A stretch of DNA of 56,798 bases from Candidatus Aquivivens invisus (GTDB taxonomy: Bacteria > Omnitrophota > Gorgyraeia > Aquiviventales > Aquiviventaceae). The stretch spans positions 1 through 56,798 of the forward strand of contig MHGA01000037.1 of NCBI GenBank assembly GCA_001804415.1, in the 5' to 3' direction. A model generated the notes under the pieces. That model saw only the letters and a program-made list of their open reading frames with translations. It was not told the DNA's origin and searched no databases. The position numbers and the translations under genes were made by a program. Below are positions 17,879 to 28,457 of this stretch, piece by piece (position 1 is the stretch's first letter; each line of letters opens with the position of its first letter).

Positions 17879-19363
17879 GTGACCTCGAACGAGCAAGCCG
17901 GCAACCGGTACGACAAACTTCACGCCCTCATTCGGCAAGGCCGTTCGCCCTTCGCCCAGCGGAAGTTCCTGAAGCGGGAATCCATTCGCGAGCTGATCCA
18001 AGGCTTCAAGGTGGACGCTCCCTCCCACGTCTCAACCGCCGGGCGGTTGAGCGCGATGCGCGCACACGGCGGGCTGGCGTTTGCGGACCTGCGGGACGCC
18101 ACCGGCAAGATTCAGGTGTGCGTCAAACGCGATAAGGTCGGGGAGGAGGCATGGGCGCGCTTTGAGACGCTGGACCTCGGGGACATCCTCGGCGTCACCG
18201 GTCCGCTGTTTGCGACCAAGACCGGCGAAGTAACGGTGGCGGTGGACTCGTTCATCCTGCTGGCGAAAGCCTGCCAGCCGCTGCCGGAAAAATGGCACGG
18301 GCTGAAGGACGTCGAAGTCCGCTACCGCAAGCGCTATCTCGACCTGATCGCCAACGAACCGGTGCGTCGCGTCTTCGAGCAGCGCGCGCGCTTGCTGGCG
18401 AGCCTGCGCCGGACGCTGGACGCGGACGGGTTCCTGGAAGTCGAGACGCCCATGATGCACGCGGTGCCTGGCGGGGCGGCGGGGGAGCCGTTCGTCACGC
18501 ACCACAAGGTGCAGGACGCGGACCTGTACCTGCGGCTGGCTCCTGAGCTGCACCTGAAGCGGCTGCTGGTCGGAGGGTTCGACCGGGTCTATGAATTGAA
18601 CCGCTCGTTTCGCAATGAGGGTGTTTCGACCCGGCACAACCCGGAGTTCACCATGCTCGAGGCGTACCAGGCCTACGGCGACTGCGAGGCGATGATGGGG
18701 TTGGTGGAGCGCCTGATCAAGCAGGCGGCGACAGACGTTCTGGGGACGCAGACGTTCGAATATCAAGGCCAGACGATTGAGTTGTCGGTCGGATCCTGGC
18801 CGAAGGTGTCGTTTGCGGATGAGATGGAGAGGTTGGGTCTGCGCCCCGACTCGCCCTTGGAGCAGATTCAGCGCGTCCTGGAAAAGAGGGGCATCACGAT
18901 CAAGGGGCTGACGCGTTCGCAGCTTGTGCGGCTCGTCGAACAGCTCTTCGAGCCCAAGACCAAGGGCGTGCCGCTCTTCGTGGTGGACTACTGGACTGAG
19001 CTCTCGCCCCTGGCCAAGAGCACACAAGACAACCCGCTGGTCGCAGACCGCTTTGAGTTATTTCTCGGCGGGATTGAAATCGCCAACGCCTACTCGGAGC
19101 TGAACGACCCGCTTGAACAGCGACGGCGGTTTGAAGCGCAACTTCAAGGACAGCGACAAGCGACAAGCGACAAGCGACAAGCAATTGACGAGGATTTCAT
19201 TGAGGCGCTGGAGTATGGGATGCCGCCGGCCGGCGGGCTGGGTGTCGGGGTGGACCGCCTGGCGATGCTGCTCTTCAACCAGCCCTCAATCAAGGACGTG
19301 ATCCTCTTTCCGTTGCTAAAGCCTGACGTCAGTGACAAGCGACAAGGGACAAGCGACAAGTAA
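17879..19363 (+). CDS. lysS: Lysyl-tRNA synthetase (class II)
   Basis: Charges tRNA-Lys. 494 aa with an N-terminal OB-fold (LAFADLRDATGKIQVCVKRD, about 60-80) and class II catalytic core: FLEVETPMMHAVPGGAAGEPF, RLAPELHLKRLLVGGFDRVYELNRSFRNEG split across motif 2, and motif 3 GGLGVGVDRLAMLL near 455-470. GTG at 17879 is the only suitable start before the conserved region. Near residue 425 a CGACAAG array encodes RQATSDKRQ in the loop where homologues carry a variable EREAGDDEA-type segment, and the C-terminal tail (SDKRQGTSDK) is another array whose last unit runs into the TAA stop. Hairpin and extended -10 box lie just upstream. Confidence 0.94.
   Translation: MTSNEQAGNRYDKLHALIRQGRSPFAQRKFLKRESIRELIQGFKVDAPSHVSTAGRLSAMRAHGGLAFADLRDATGKIQVCVKRDKVGEEAWARFETLDLGDILGVTGPLFATKTGEVTVAVDSFILLAKACQPLPEKWHGLKDVEVRYRKRYLDLIANEPVRRVFEQRARLLASLRRTLDADGFLEVETPMMHAVPGGAAGEPFVTHHKVQDADLYLRLAPELHLKRLLVGGFDRVYELNRSFRNEGVSTRHNPEFTMLEAYQAYGDCEAMMGLVERLIKQAATDVLGTQTFEYQGQTIELSVGSWPKVSFADEMERLGLRPDSPLEQIQRVLEKRGITIKGLTRSQLVRLVEQLFEPKTKGVPLFVVDYWTELSPLAKSTQDNPLVADRFELFLGGIEIANAYSELNDPLEQRRRFEAQLQGQRQATSDKRQAIDEDFIEALEYGMPPAGGLGVGVDRLAMLLFNQPSIKDVILFPLLKPDVSDKRQGTSDK
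19152..19182 (+). repeat. CGACAAG array inside lysS
   Basis: Four 7-nt units in frame in a surface loop before the final catalytic motif. Confidence 0.88.
19331..19361 (+). repeat. GACAAG-type array at the lysS 3' end
   Basis: Four units (GTGACAAGCGACAAG..) encode the C-terminal tail; the stop TAA directly follows the last AAG. Confidence 0.85.
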
Positions 19364-19381
19364 GTGGCCAAGGGAAATCTG

Positions 19382-19524
19382 GAAAATCGGTGCCAACCTC
19401 AATCGCGTCGACACCATGTCGCGCGGCACCGGGTTTTCGAATCTGTGTAAGGTGTGCTGATGGCTGACGGCTGATTGCTGTTTGCTGAAGTCTGATGTCG
19501 GAGAGTCGGATGTCTGAAGTCTGA
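19382..19524. repeat. Hairpin plus mixed heptamer arrays between lysS and lolC
   Basis: GAAAATCGGTGCC (19382-19394) pairs with GGCACCGGGTTTTC (19425-19438), then degenerate 7-nt units of the TGCTGAT, TGTCTGA and GTCGGA types run from 19454 to 19524. No gene was found in this 164-nt gap. Confidence 0.6.
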
Positions 19525-19527
19525 CGC

Positions 19528-20769
19528 ATGCGCTACGAGCTGTGGCTGGGGCTGCGTTACTTGCTCTCTCCGCGCAAGGAGCGGTTTGTGTCGCTGATCG
19601 CCGTGCTGTCGATCGGCGGGATCGCGCTCGGGGTGACGGCCCTGCTGGTGGTCTTGGCGGTGATGAGCGGCTTTGACCACGACCTGAAAGACAAACTCAT
19701 TGGGACGAATGCCCACCTGATCATCGCCACGGAGGAAGGGCTGTCGGACTACGAACCGCTCATGCGACAGGTGTCCTCGGCCAATCACGTCGTAGGGGTG
19801 AGCCCCTTCATCATGGGGCAGGCCATCCTTCGCGTGCCTGCCCCGACCGGCGAGCTGGGCGGCAGGCCGGGGGCGGATCGAGCCATTGGTGTGGAGGTGC
19901 GCGGCTTGGATGTGGAGCGGGAGATTCGCGTGAGCCGGCTTAAGGAGTATCTCGTCGTTGGAGGATTGCCGCAGACTGATCAAGACGTCGTCATCGGCAT
20001 CGAGCTGGCGCGCTTCCTGGGCGCTTCCGTCGGCTCGCCGCTGTCGCTCATCAGCCCCTCTGATGGGAAGCGCCATGAGCTGATCATTAGCGGGATCTTC
20101 CGATCGGGCATGTATCAATACGACGCCTCGCTCATCGGCACGACCCTCGCGAGAGCCCAGCAGCTCTTCGGCCTTTCAGAGATGGTGAGCGGGTTGGCGG
20201 TTCGCGTGGACGCGGTGGAGCACGCCACACAGGTCAAGACAGCCCTCCTGGCGCAATTGGAGCGGGGAACGATCGTCAAAACGTGGATGGAGTTCAACCC
20301 CACCCTCTTCGGGGCGCTGCGCCTGGAGCGCATCGTGATGTTTATCATCGTGATGCTCATCACGGCGGTGGCGGCGTTGAACATCGTGGCGATGCTCATC
20401 ATGATCGTCACGGAGAAGACCAGGGACATCGGCATCCTGCGCAGCCTCGGGGCCACCCGCTGGTCGGTGGCGCGGGTGTTTTTCTGGCAAGGGTGTCTCG
20501 TGGGATTGGGGGGCACCGCGCTTGGGCTAGCCGGCGGGATGGTGTTGACGGCGAACCTCAACGCCATCGCCGACTGGCTGGAGGGTGCATTCGGCATTGC
20601 CGTGTTTCCGCCGGACATCTACTACCTGGATCACATTCCGACCTTGATCAACCCCTCCGATGTGGCCCAGGTGATCGTGGCGGCGTTCATCTTGACGGTC
20701 GTCGCAGGGATTTACCCGGCGATCAAGGCCGCGCGGCTCATTCCTGTTGAGGCCCTCCGCTATGAATAG
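19528..20769 (+). CDS. lolC: Lipoprotein-releasing ABC permease LolC/LolE
   Basis: Inner-membrane permease of the lipoprotein export system, 413 aa. Layout is typical: YELWLGLRYLLSPRKERFVSLIAVLSIGGIALGV start and first helix, a large periplasmic domain (about 50-265), then three helices with the FtsX-like motif MIVTEKTRDIGILRSLGATRWSV near 290-312. Only one LolC/E-type gene is present, followed by lolD, so the complex is probably a homodimer (LolF-like) or has a partner elsewhere. The ATG at 19528 follows the repeat region directly without a clear ribosome site. Confidence 0.88.
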   Translation: MRYELWLGLRYLLSPRKERFVSLIAVLSIGGIALGVTALLVVLAVMSGFDHDLKDKLIGTNAHLIIATEEGLSDYEPLMRQVSSANHVVGVSPFIMGQAILRVPAPTGELGGRPGADRAIGVEVRGLDVEREIRVSRLKEYLVVGGLPQTDQDVVIGIELARFLGASVGSPLSLISPSDGKRHELIISGIFRSGMYQYDASLIGTTLARAQQLFGLSEMVSGLAVRVDAVEHATQVKTALLAQLERGTIVKTWMEFNPTLFGALRLERIVMFIIVMLITAVAALNIVAMLIMIVTEKTRDIGILRSLGATRWSVARVFFWQGCLVGLGGTALGLAGGMVLTANLNAIADWLEGAFGIAVFPPDIYYLDHIPTLINPSDVAQVIVAAFILTVVAGIYPAIKAARLIPVEALRYE

Positions 20770-20848
20770 GCGACAAGTCACAAGTTACAAGCGACAAGTA
20801 CGAAGACGGTGCCGACACGCTTGTCGCTTGTCGCTTGTCGCTTGTCAC
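20770..20848. repeat. Inverted GACAAG / CTTGTC arrays between lolC and lolD
   Basis: Forward units at 20770-20799 and reverse units (CGCTTGT) at 20818-20848 with a 19-nt loop: a potential stem of nearly 30 bp in the mRNA between two subunits of one complex. Confidence 0.85.
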
Positions 20849-20855
20849 GTGCTCG

Positions 20856-21566
20856 ATGATTGAGGCGAGAAATCTCCACAAGGTGTATCGGGATGGGGCC
20901 GTGCCGTTGCCCGTGCTCAAGGGGGTGTCTCTAGCGATTGGGCCGGGAGAGTTCGTGGCGATCACCGGGCCCTCGGGTGCGGGGAAGTCGACGTTGCTGC
21001 ATTTGCTGGCCGGGTTGGATCTCCCCACGGAAGGGGAGGTGCTGTGGGAGGGTCGGGCGCTTTCGCAGATGACGGATCGGCAGCGCGCGGCGTTGCGCAA
21101 TCACGCCATCGGTTTCGTGTTTCAATTTTATCACTTGCTGCCGGAGCTCACGGCCTGGGAAAATGTCATGCTGCCCGGGTTGGTCCGCCCCGGCTCACGG
21201 GACGGGACTCGACGGTCGCTCAAAGAACAGGCGCTGGAGTGCTTGCGTCAGGTCGGCTTGGAAGGCCGCGCGGCGCACAGGCCGGCTCAGCTCTCCGGTG
21301 GGGAGCTGCAACGCGTGGCGATCGCCCGCGCCCTGATCAATCGTCCCCGGGTGGTGTTCTGCGATGAGCCGACCGGCAACCTGGATTCCCAGACGGGCGA
21401 GCGCGTCGCGCGCCTGTTGATCGACCTGCAGCGCCGGCACGGCATCAGCCTGGTGCTCGTGACCCATGAGGAGCCGCTTGCGCAGCATGCGGTTCGACGG
21501 CTGGTGCTGCGCGACGGCCAGCTCGTCCAGACGACAGACCAGCGACAAGCGACAAGCGACAAGTGA
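20856..21566 (+). CDS. lolD: Lipoprotein-releasing ABC ATPase LolD
   Basis: ATPase partner of the LolC/E permease, 236 aa. Walker A GPSGAGKST near residue 41, signature LSGGELQRVAIARAL near 147, Walker B VVFCDEPTGNLD near 166, and the MacB/LolD-type insert FVFQFYHLLPELTAWENVMLP. The ATG at 20856 (MIEARNLHKVYRDG) fits the family; an in-frame start at 20835 would add array-encoded residues. The C-terminus ([11 protein letters not shown]) is a CGACAAG array running to the stop. Confidence 0.93.
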   Translation: MIEARNLHKVYRDGAVPLPVLKGVSLAIGPGEFVAITGPSGAGKSTLLHLLAGLDLPTEGEVLWEGRALSQMTDRQRAALRNHAIGFVFQFYHLLPELTAWENVMLPGLVRPGSRDGTRRSLKEQALECLRQVGLEGRAAHRPAQLSGGELQRVAIARALINRPRVVFCDEPTGNLDSQTGERVARLLIDLQRRHGISLVLVTHEEPLAQHAVRRLVLRDGQLVQTTDQRQATSDK

Positions 21567-21633
21567 CAAGCGACGAGCGTTTGCGCGTAAGCGCGTTTTC
21601 GCGTTAACGCGTTCAACGCGCAAACGCGGTAAC
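21541..21633. repeat. GACAAG array followed by a GCGCGTT inverted repeat, before ilvE
   Basis: GACAAG units cover the end of lolD (21541-21575). From 21577 GCGTTTGCGCGT pairs perfectly (12 bp) with ACGCGCAAACGC ending near 21627. Units here recur every 7-9 nt. Confidence 0.8.
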
Positions 21634-21660
21634 CAGTGGTTGCAACAAGGGGGTGCTCAC

Positions 21661-22527
21661 GTGAAAGTCTATCTGAACGGAAAATTTGTGGAGCGCCAGC
21701 ACGCCCTCGTCTCGGTGTTCGATCATGGCTTGCTGTATGGCGACGGGGTGTTTGAAGGCATCCGGTCGTACAACGGCCTGATCTTCAAGCTGCGGGAGCA
21801 CATCGACCGGCTGTTTGCCTCCGCCCACACCATCATGTTGGCGATCCCGCTCTCCGCAGCACAGCTCGTCGAGGTGGTGAAGGCGTCGCTGCGGGTCAAC
21901 AAGCTTCGCGACGCCTACATCCGGCTGGTCGTGACGCGGGGTGAAGGGGATCTGGGGTTGGATCCGCGCAAATGCACCTCGCCGACGGTCTTCGTCATCG
22001 CGGATCGCATCGAGCTCTACCCGAAGAAACTGTATGAGCAGGGGCTGGAGCTCATCACCGTGGCGACCCAGCGCAATGTGCCCGAGGCGCTCAATCCCCA
22101 GATCAAATCGCTGAACTACCTCAACAACATCCTCGCCAAGATCGAGGCGATCAACGCCGGCTACGAGGAGGCGATCATGCTCTCCCCCTCGGGCTACGTC
22201 ACCGAGTGCACCGGCGAAAACATCTTCATCGTCACCGGCAAGCAGCTGCTCACCCCACCGCCCTATATCGGCGTGTTGCGGGGGATCACCCGCCAGACGG
22301 TCATGGCGCTGGGGACCCGCGCGCGCCTGACGGTGCGGGAGGAGCTGCTGACGCGCTACGACCTCTTCAACGCGGATGAGTGTTTCTTGACGGGGACGGC
22401 GGCTGAGATCGTACCGGTGGTGAAGATCGATGGGCGCACCATCGGATCGGGCAAGCCCGGCCCGGTGACCCGGCGCCTCCAGAAAGCGTTTCGGGAGGTC
22501 ACGAAAACCGACGGGGTCAGGTACTGA
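21661..22527 (+). CDS. ilvE: Branched-chain-amino-acid aminotransferase
   Basis: PLP-dependent fold-type IV aminotransferase, 288 aa, the last step of Val, Ile and Leu synthesis. It begins VKVYLNGKFVERQHALVSVFDHGLLYGDGVFEGIRSYNG. The PLP lysine is in NPQIKSLNYLNNILAKIEA (about 152) and the cofactor-site glutamate in SGYVTECTGENIFIV (about 187). GTG at 21661 follows AAGGGGGTG at a proper distance. D-amino-acid aminotransferase is the close alternative, but ilvB, ilvN, ilvC and leuA further on support the branched-chain role. Confidence 0.85.
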   Translation: MKVYLNGKFVERQHALVSVFDHGLLYGDGVFEGIRSYNGLIFKLREHIDRLFASAHTIMLAIPLSAAQLVEVVKASLRVNKLRDAYIRLVVTRGEGDLGLDPRKCTSPTVFVIADRIELYPKKLYEQGLELITVATQRNVPEALNPQIKSLNYLNNILAKIEAINAGYEEAIMLSPSGYVTECTGENIFIVTGKQLLTPPPYIGVLRGITRQTVMALGTRARLTVREELLTRYDLFNADECFLTGTAAEIVPVVKIDGRTIGSGKPGPVTRRLQKAFREVTKTDGVRY

Positions 22528-22554
22528 CGTGCCTGAGTGGCGAGGGGCGGTCAC

Positions 22555-22583
22555 TTTTCGACGCTGAGAAAACCTGCTAGACT
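22555..22583 (+). promoter_or_regulatory. Extended -10 promoter before mcsA
   Basis: TGCTAGACT (TAGACT at 22578-22583), identical to the box before prfB; the -35 (TTTTCG at 22555) is weak. The mcsA ATG lies 10 nt past the box, pointing to a leaderless mRNA for the mcsA-mcsB-clpC group. Confidence 0.42.
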
Positions 22584-22593
22584 AGTAAGCGAG

Positions 22594-23121
22594 ATGATTT
22601 GCGAGGCGTGCAAGCAACAACAGGCGACGGTGCATCTGACCGAGATCGTCAACGACCAGATGACCGAGCTGCACCTGTGCGAGGCCTGCGCCAACCAGAA
22701 AGGGGCGCAGGTGGAGAGCCATTTCGGGCTCGCCGACCTGCTGGCCGGCTTGGCCGATGTGGGCAAGACCGCCGAGGTGGAGGAAGAGGTCTCGGCCAAA
22801 ACCTGCCCGGGGTGCGGCATGACATATAACGACTTCCGGAAGATCGGCCGGCTGGGGTGCGATGAATGCTACACCACGTTCAAGCGCAACGTCGTCAATC
22901 TCCTCAAGCGCATCCACGGTTCCGCGCACCATCTGGGCAAGGGCCCGGCTCGGCTGGCCAAGCCCTCCTCGCAGGCGAAGGTGGAGCTGGCTGAGATGAA
23001 GCAGCGCTTGGAACGAGCCATTGAAATGGAAGAGTTTGAAGAAGCCGTTCGCTTGCGGGACCAGATTCGCGAGGTGGAGCGGCAGGAACAACGCGCGAAG
23101 AGCAAAAAGAGCGGCTCGTGA
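22594..23121 (+). CDS. mcsA: McsA-like zinc-finger activator of the protein arginine kinase
   Basis: A 175-aa protein with two zinc sites, CEACKQQ..CEACANQ at residues 3-40 and CPGCGMTYNDF..GRLGCDECY near 70-93, and a C-terminal UVR motif (EEFEEAVRLRDQIREVE near 150-166). In Firmicutes McsA activates the kinase McsB and couples it to ClpC, marking damaged proteins by arginine phosphorylation. Here mcsA, mcsB and clpC follow in that order, without the repressor gene ctsR. The ATG at 22594 was chosen because the first zinc ligand follows two codons later. Confidence 0.88.
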   Translation: MICEACKQQQATVHLTEIVNDQMTELHLCEACANQKGAQVESHFGLADLLAGLADVGKTAEVEEEVSAKTCPGCGMTYNDFRKIGRLGCDECYTTFKRNVVNLLKRIHGSAHHLGKGPARLAKPSSQAKVELAEMKQRLERAIEMEEFEEAVRLRDQIREVERQEQRAKSKKSGS

Positions 23122-23127
23122 CACGAG

Positions 23128-24198
23128 ATGCCCAAAGAACTTGACGCCTTGCTCACGCAAACGAGCGAGTGGCTCCGGGGGGTCGGGCCCTCGTCGGAGA
23201 TCGTGATGTCCAGCCGGATCCGGTTGGCCCGCAATCTCGAGCACTTTCCCTTTGCCACGCGCGCCACGGACACCTCGCGGTCCGACGTCCTACGCCTTGT
23301 GCAGGAGGGCGTGCGGCACGCCTCCTCGTTGCGCAACCCGCTGTCGTTGGAGCTGGGCAGCTTGGATGAGGTCAGCCGCCAGTTCCTCGTGGAGCGGCAC
23401 CTGATCAGCCGGGAACACGCAAGCTCCCCCGAGCACCGCGGGGTGGTGATCGGGCCGGGCGAGGTGATCAGCGTCATGATCAATGAGGAGGACCATCTGC
23501 GCGTCCAGGTCATGCAGTCAGGCTTAAGCCTGCGCGAGGCGTGGGCCCTCATCGATGCCTTGGACGATGAGCTCTCCGAGGCGCTGCCCTTTGCCTATTC
23601 GAGCGACTGGGGGTATCTGACCTGCTGTCTGACCAACGCGGGCACCGGCCTGCGCGCCTCGGTGATGGTGCACCTGCCCGCCCTGGTCATCACGAAGCAG
23701 ATCAACAAAGTGCTCCATGCCATCACCAAACTGGGCTTGACGGCCCGCGGGCTCTACGGCGAAGGCACGGAAGCCCTGGGGAATTTCTTCCAAATGTCCA
23801 ATCAGGTGTCCCTGGGACGTGGCGAGGAAGAAATCGTGGAGAATATCGAGCGGATCATGAAGCAGGTCATCGGCCATGAGCAGACGGCGCGCGAGGGCCT
23901 GACGACCAGCAACCGCTTGCAGCTCGAGGATCGGATCTGGAGAGCCTACGGGGTGCTGCGCCACGCCCAGACGATCACCTCCAATGAGACGTTGGATTTG
24001 CTCTCCGCCGTGCGGTTGGGGGTGGATGTGGGGATCATGACCCATGTCAATCGCCCGACGATCAATGACCTGCTGATCCTCTCGCAGCCGGCCCACTTGC
24101 AAAAACTGGACGGCAGCAAGCTCTCCGCCCAAGAACGCGATAGCAAGCGCGCCGGGCTGATCCGCCAGCGCCTCAACGCCACAGAACATGACAGCTGA
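23128..24198 (+). CDS. mcsB: Protein arginine kinase McsB
   Basis: ATP:guanido phosphotransferase family kinase, 356 aa. Family landmarks: SSRIRLARNLEHFPF near residue 28, the NEEDHLRVQVMQ loop near 118, LTCCLTNAGTGLRASVMVHLPAL near 167, and RGLYGEGTEALGNFFQMSNQVSLGRGEEEI near 208, typical of McsB rather than creatine or arginine kinase. McsB phosphorylates arginines on misfolded proteins as a degradation tag for ClpCP. It starts 6 nt after mcsA and precedes clpC. Confidence 0.92.
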   Translation: MPKELDALLTQTSEWLRGVGPSSEIVMSSRIRLARNLEHFPFATRATDTSRSDVLRLVQEGVRHASSLRNPLSLELGSLDEVSRQFLVERHLISREHASSPEHRGVVIGPGEVISVMINEEDHLRVQVMQSGLSLREAWALIDALDDELSEALPFAYSSDWGYLTCCLTNAGTGLRASVMVHLPALVITKQINKVLHAITKLGLTARGLYGEGTEALGNFFQMSNQVSLGRGEEEIVENIERIMKQVIGHEQTAREGLTTSNRLQLEDRIWRAYGVLRHAQTITSNETLDLLSAVRLGVDVGIMTHVNRPTINDLLILSQPAHLQKLDGSKLSAQERDSKRAGLIRQRLNATEHDS

Positions 24199-24276
24199 TT
24201 ACAGTGATTTCAAACGCTGATTCCAGTGATGAATCACCGTAATCATGGCATTGAATCACTGGAATCATCCATGATT
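24197..24276 (+). promoter_or_regulatory. Competing stems upstream of the clpC ribosome site
   Basis: GATTACAGTGATT (24197-24209) can pair with AATCACCGTAATC (24232-24244; one mismatch), and GATTCCAGTGAT (24219-24230) pairs perfectly with ATCACTGGAATC (24255-24266). The arms interleave (a, b, a', b'), so they form a pseudoknot or two alternative folds. AATCAT-CC-ATGATT (24263-24276) gives a third hairpin ending at the GGAGG (24277-24281). A temperature- or ligand-sensitive leader is possible. Confidence 0.5.
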
Positions 24277-24289
24277 GGAGGTCATGCAC

Positions 24290-26724
<2,435 letters not shown>

Positions 26725-26743
<19 letters not shown>

Positions 26744-26836
26744 CAAGTGACAGCTGAGACGCGCCTCATTCGTTTGCGCGTTTGCGCGTTGGCGCGTTGA
26801 ACGCGTTAACGCACGAACTCGCTAACGCGCCAACCC
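26725..26836. repeat. GACAAG array and GCGCGTT-type repeats between clpC and mlaE
   Basis: GACAAG units (26725-26754) span the clpC stop; then 8-9-nt units of the GCGCGTT and complementary AACGCGC types run from 26771 to 26836, ending at the mlaE start. Self-complementary, so a hairpin is likely. Confidence 0.78.
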
Positions 26837-27634
26837 GTGATGATCTCCCGCCTCACCGCTCCTCTCGCCGTGGCCGGGGCCTGGGCGGTGGAGCTGTTGG
26901 ACTACGCCGGGCACCTCGGGATCCTGTTCGTCCGCAGCCTCGGCGGCTGTGTGGCGAAACCCCTCAGGCCGCAAGCCATCTTCTACGAAGTCTGGAAGAT
27001 CGGCATCCAGTCGTGGCTGATCGTGGCGGTGGCATCGCTCTTCATCGGGATGGTGCTCGCCTTCCAGAGCGCCTACCAGATGCAACGGCTGGCCGCGGAG
27101 ATTTACATCGCCAGCCTCGTGTCGCTCTCGGTGGTGCGGGAGATCGGGCCGGTGATGACGGCGCTCATCGTGGCCGGACGGGTGGGATCCTCCATCGCGG
27201 CCGAGCTGGGGACGATGAAGGTCACCGAGCAGCTCGACGCGTTGATGACGCTCGCCACCGACCCCGTGCGCTACCTCGTCGTGCCTCGCCTGATCGCCAT
27301 CCTCATCGCGCTGCCCATCTTGACCCTGTGGGCCGACGCCTTGGGCATCCTGGGGGGCTTTGTGATCGGCACCATGAAGCTGGGGATTCTGCCGAGCCTC
27401 TACTGGAAGATGGCCACGTTGCCCCTGGTGTTCAAGGACCTCGGCTCAGGGCTGCTGAAGTCGTGCGTCTTTGCCCTGATCATCTGCATCGTCAGTTGTT
27501 TTGAAGGGTTTCGCACGGAGGGAGGCGCGGAGGGAGTGGGCCGCTCCACGACCGTCGCGGTGGTCGCGTCCTTCATCCTGATCATCGCGACAGACTGTCT
27601 CATCACGGCGATGTTCTACTTCATCTGGCGATGA
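26837..27634 (+). CDS. mlaE: MlaE-type ABC permease
   Basis: Permease of a phospholipid or lipid transport ABC system (MlaE/DUF140 family), 265 aa with five or six membrane segments. Conserved blocks: FIGMVLAFQSAYQMQRLAAE near 74, SVVREIGPVMTALIVAGRVGSSIAAELGTMKVTEQ near 100-134, and LDALMTLATDPVRYLVVPRL after it. With mlaF and mlaD downstream it makes an inner-membrane complex that moves lipids to or from the outer membrane. ATG at 26837 directly abuts the repeat block; ATG 26840 is equally possible. Confidence 0.9.
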   Translation: MMISRLTAPLAVAGAWAVELLDYAGHLGILFVRSLGGCVAKPLRPQAIFYEVWKIGIQSWLIVAVASLFIGMVLAFQSAYQMQRLAAEIYIASLVSLSVVREIGPVMTALIVAGRVGSSIAAELGTMKVTEQLDALMTLATDPVRYLVVPRLIAILIALPILTLWADALGILGGFVIGTMKLGILPSLYWKMATLPLVFKDLGSGLLKSCVFALIICIVSCFEGFRTEGGAEGVGRSTTVAVVASFILIIATDCLITAMFYFIWR

Positions 27635-27641
27635 CCGATCC

Positions 27642-28457
27642 ATGATTGAAATCCGCGATCTCACGAAGACGTTTGAGGAGCACCTCGTCCTCAATGGGGT
27701 GAACCTGACCATCAACAAGGGTGAGACGATGGTCATCATCGGACGATCCGGCTGCGGCAAGTCCGTGCTGCTCAAGCACCTCATCGGCCTCATGAAGCCC
27801 GATCGGGGGGAGGTCCGCATCGACGGGCTCGACGTCACCGGGCTCTCCGGCGCGGAGCTCGACGCCGTGCGCCTGAAGATGGGGATGCTGTTTCAGGGGG
27901 CGGCACTCTTTGATTCGATGACGGTCGAGGACAACGTCGGCTTTGCCTTGCGGGAGCATGCCCGGATGGAGCAGCCCGCCATCGCCCAGCGCGTCACGGA
28001 GTGCCTGTCGCTGGTGGGGCTCTCGGGTGTGGGCGACCTGCGCCCGTCCGAGCTGTCTGGCGGCATGCGCAAGCGGGTGGGCCTGGCCCGCGCCATCGCC
28101 AACAACCCGGAGCTCATCCTGTATGACGAACCGACCACCGGCATCGACCCGATCATGGGCGACATCATCAACGACCTCATCATCGCGCTGCGCGATCGGC
28201 TCAAGATGACCTCTGTGGTGGTGACCCATGACATGCGCAGCGCCTACAAAGTGGCAGACCGGATGGCGATGCTCTACAATGGCACCATCATCGAGGTGGG
28301 CACCCCGGAGCAGATCCGTCAATCCTCCAACCCGGTGGTGCAACAATTCATCAAGGGAGAAGCCGCAGGCCCGATCCAGGAGGGGATGCCGGATCGACGG
28401 ATCCTGAGCCAGTGGCGCTGGCGGCCCAAGCCCACCATCACAAGGGGCTCTGCATGA
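27642..28457 (+). CDS. mlaF: MlaF-type ABC ATPase
   Basis: ATPase of the same lipid transporter, 271 aa. Walker A GRSGCGKSVLLKHLIGL near residue 34, ELDAVRLKMGMLFQGAALFDSMTV (the Mla-type Q-loop), signature ELSGGMRKRVGLARAI near 141, Walker B LILYDEPTTGIDP near 161. It starts 7 nt after mlaE and its stop overlaps mlaD by ATGA. Confidence 0.93.
   Translation: MIEIRDLTKTFEEHLVLNGVNLTINKGETMVIIGRSGCGKSVLLKHLIGLMKPDRGEVRIDGLDVTGLSGAELDAVRLKMGMLFQGAALFDSMTVEDNVGFALREHARMEQPAIAQRVTECLSLVGLSGVGDLRPSELSGGMRKRVGLARAIANNPELILYDEPTTGIDPIMGDIINDLIIALRDRLKMTSVVVTHDMRSAYKVADRMAMLYNGTIIEVGTPEQIRQSSNPVVQQFIKGEAAGPIQEGMPDRRILSQWRWRPKPTITRGSA

Noticed and set aside
19371-19450. tRNA gene or short conserved peptide between lysS and lolC
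   Set aside because: The region forms one hairpin, but no cloverleaf or GGTTCRANYCC T-loop fits, and the short frames lack family motifs and starts.
20835-20855. Upstream in-frame start for lolD, and similar array-derived N-termini for aroC (49699) and ilvE (21466)
   Set aside because: The added residues are pure repeat translations and the family-conserved N-termini begin at the downstream starts; ilvE also has a ribosome site there.
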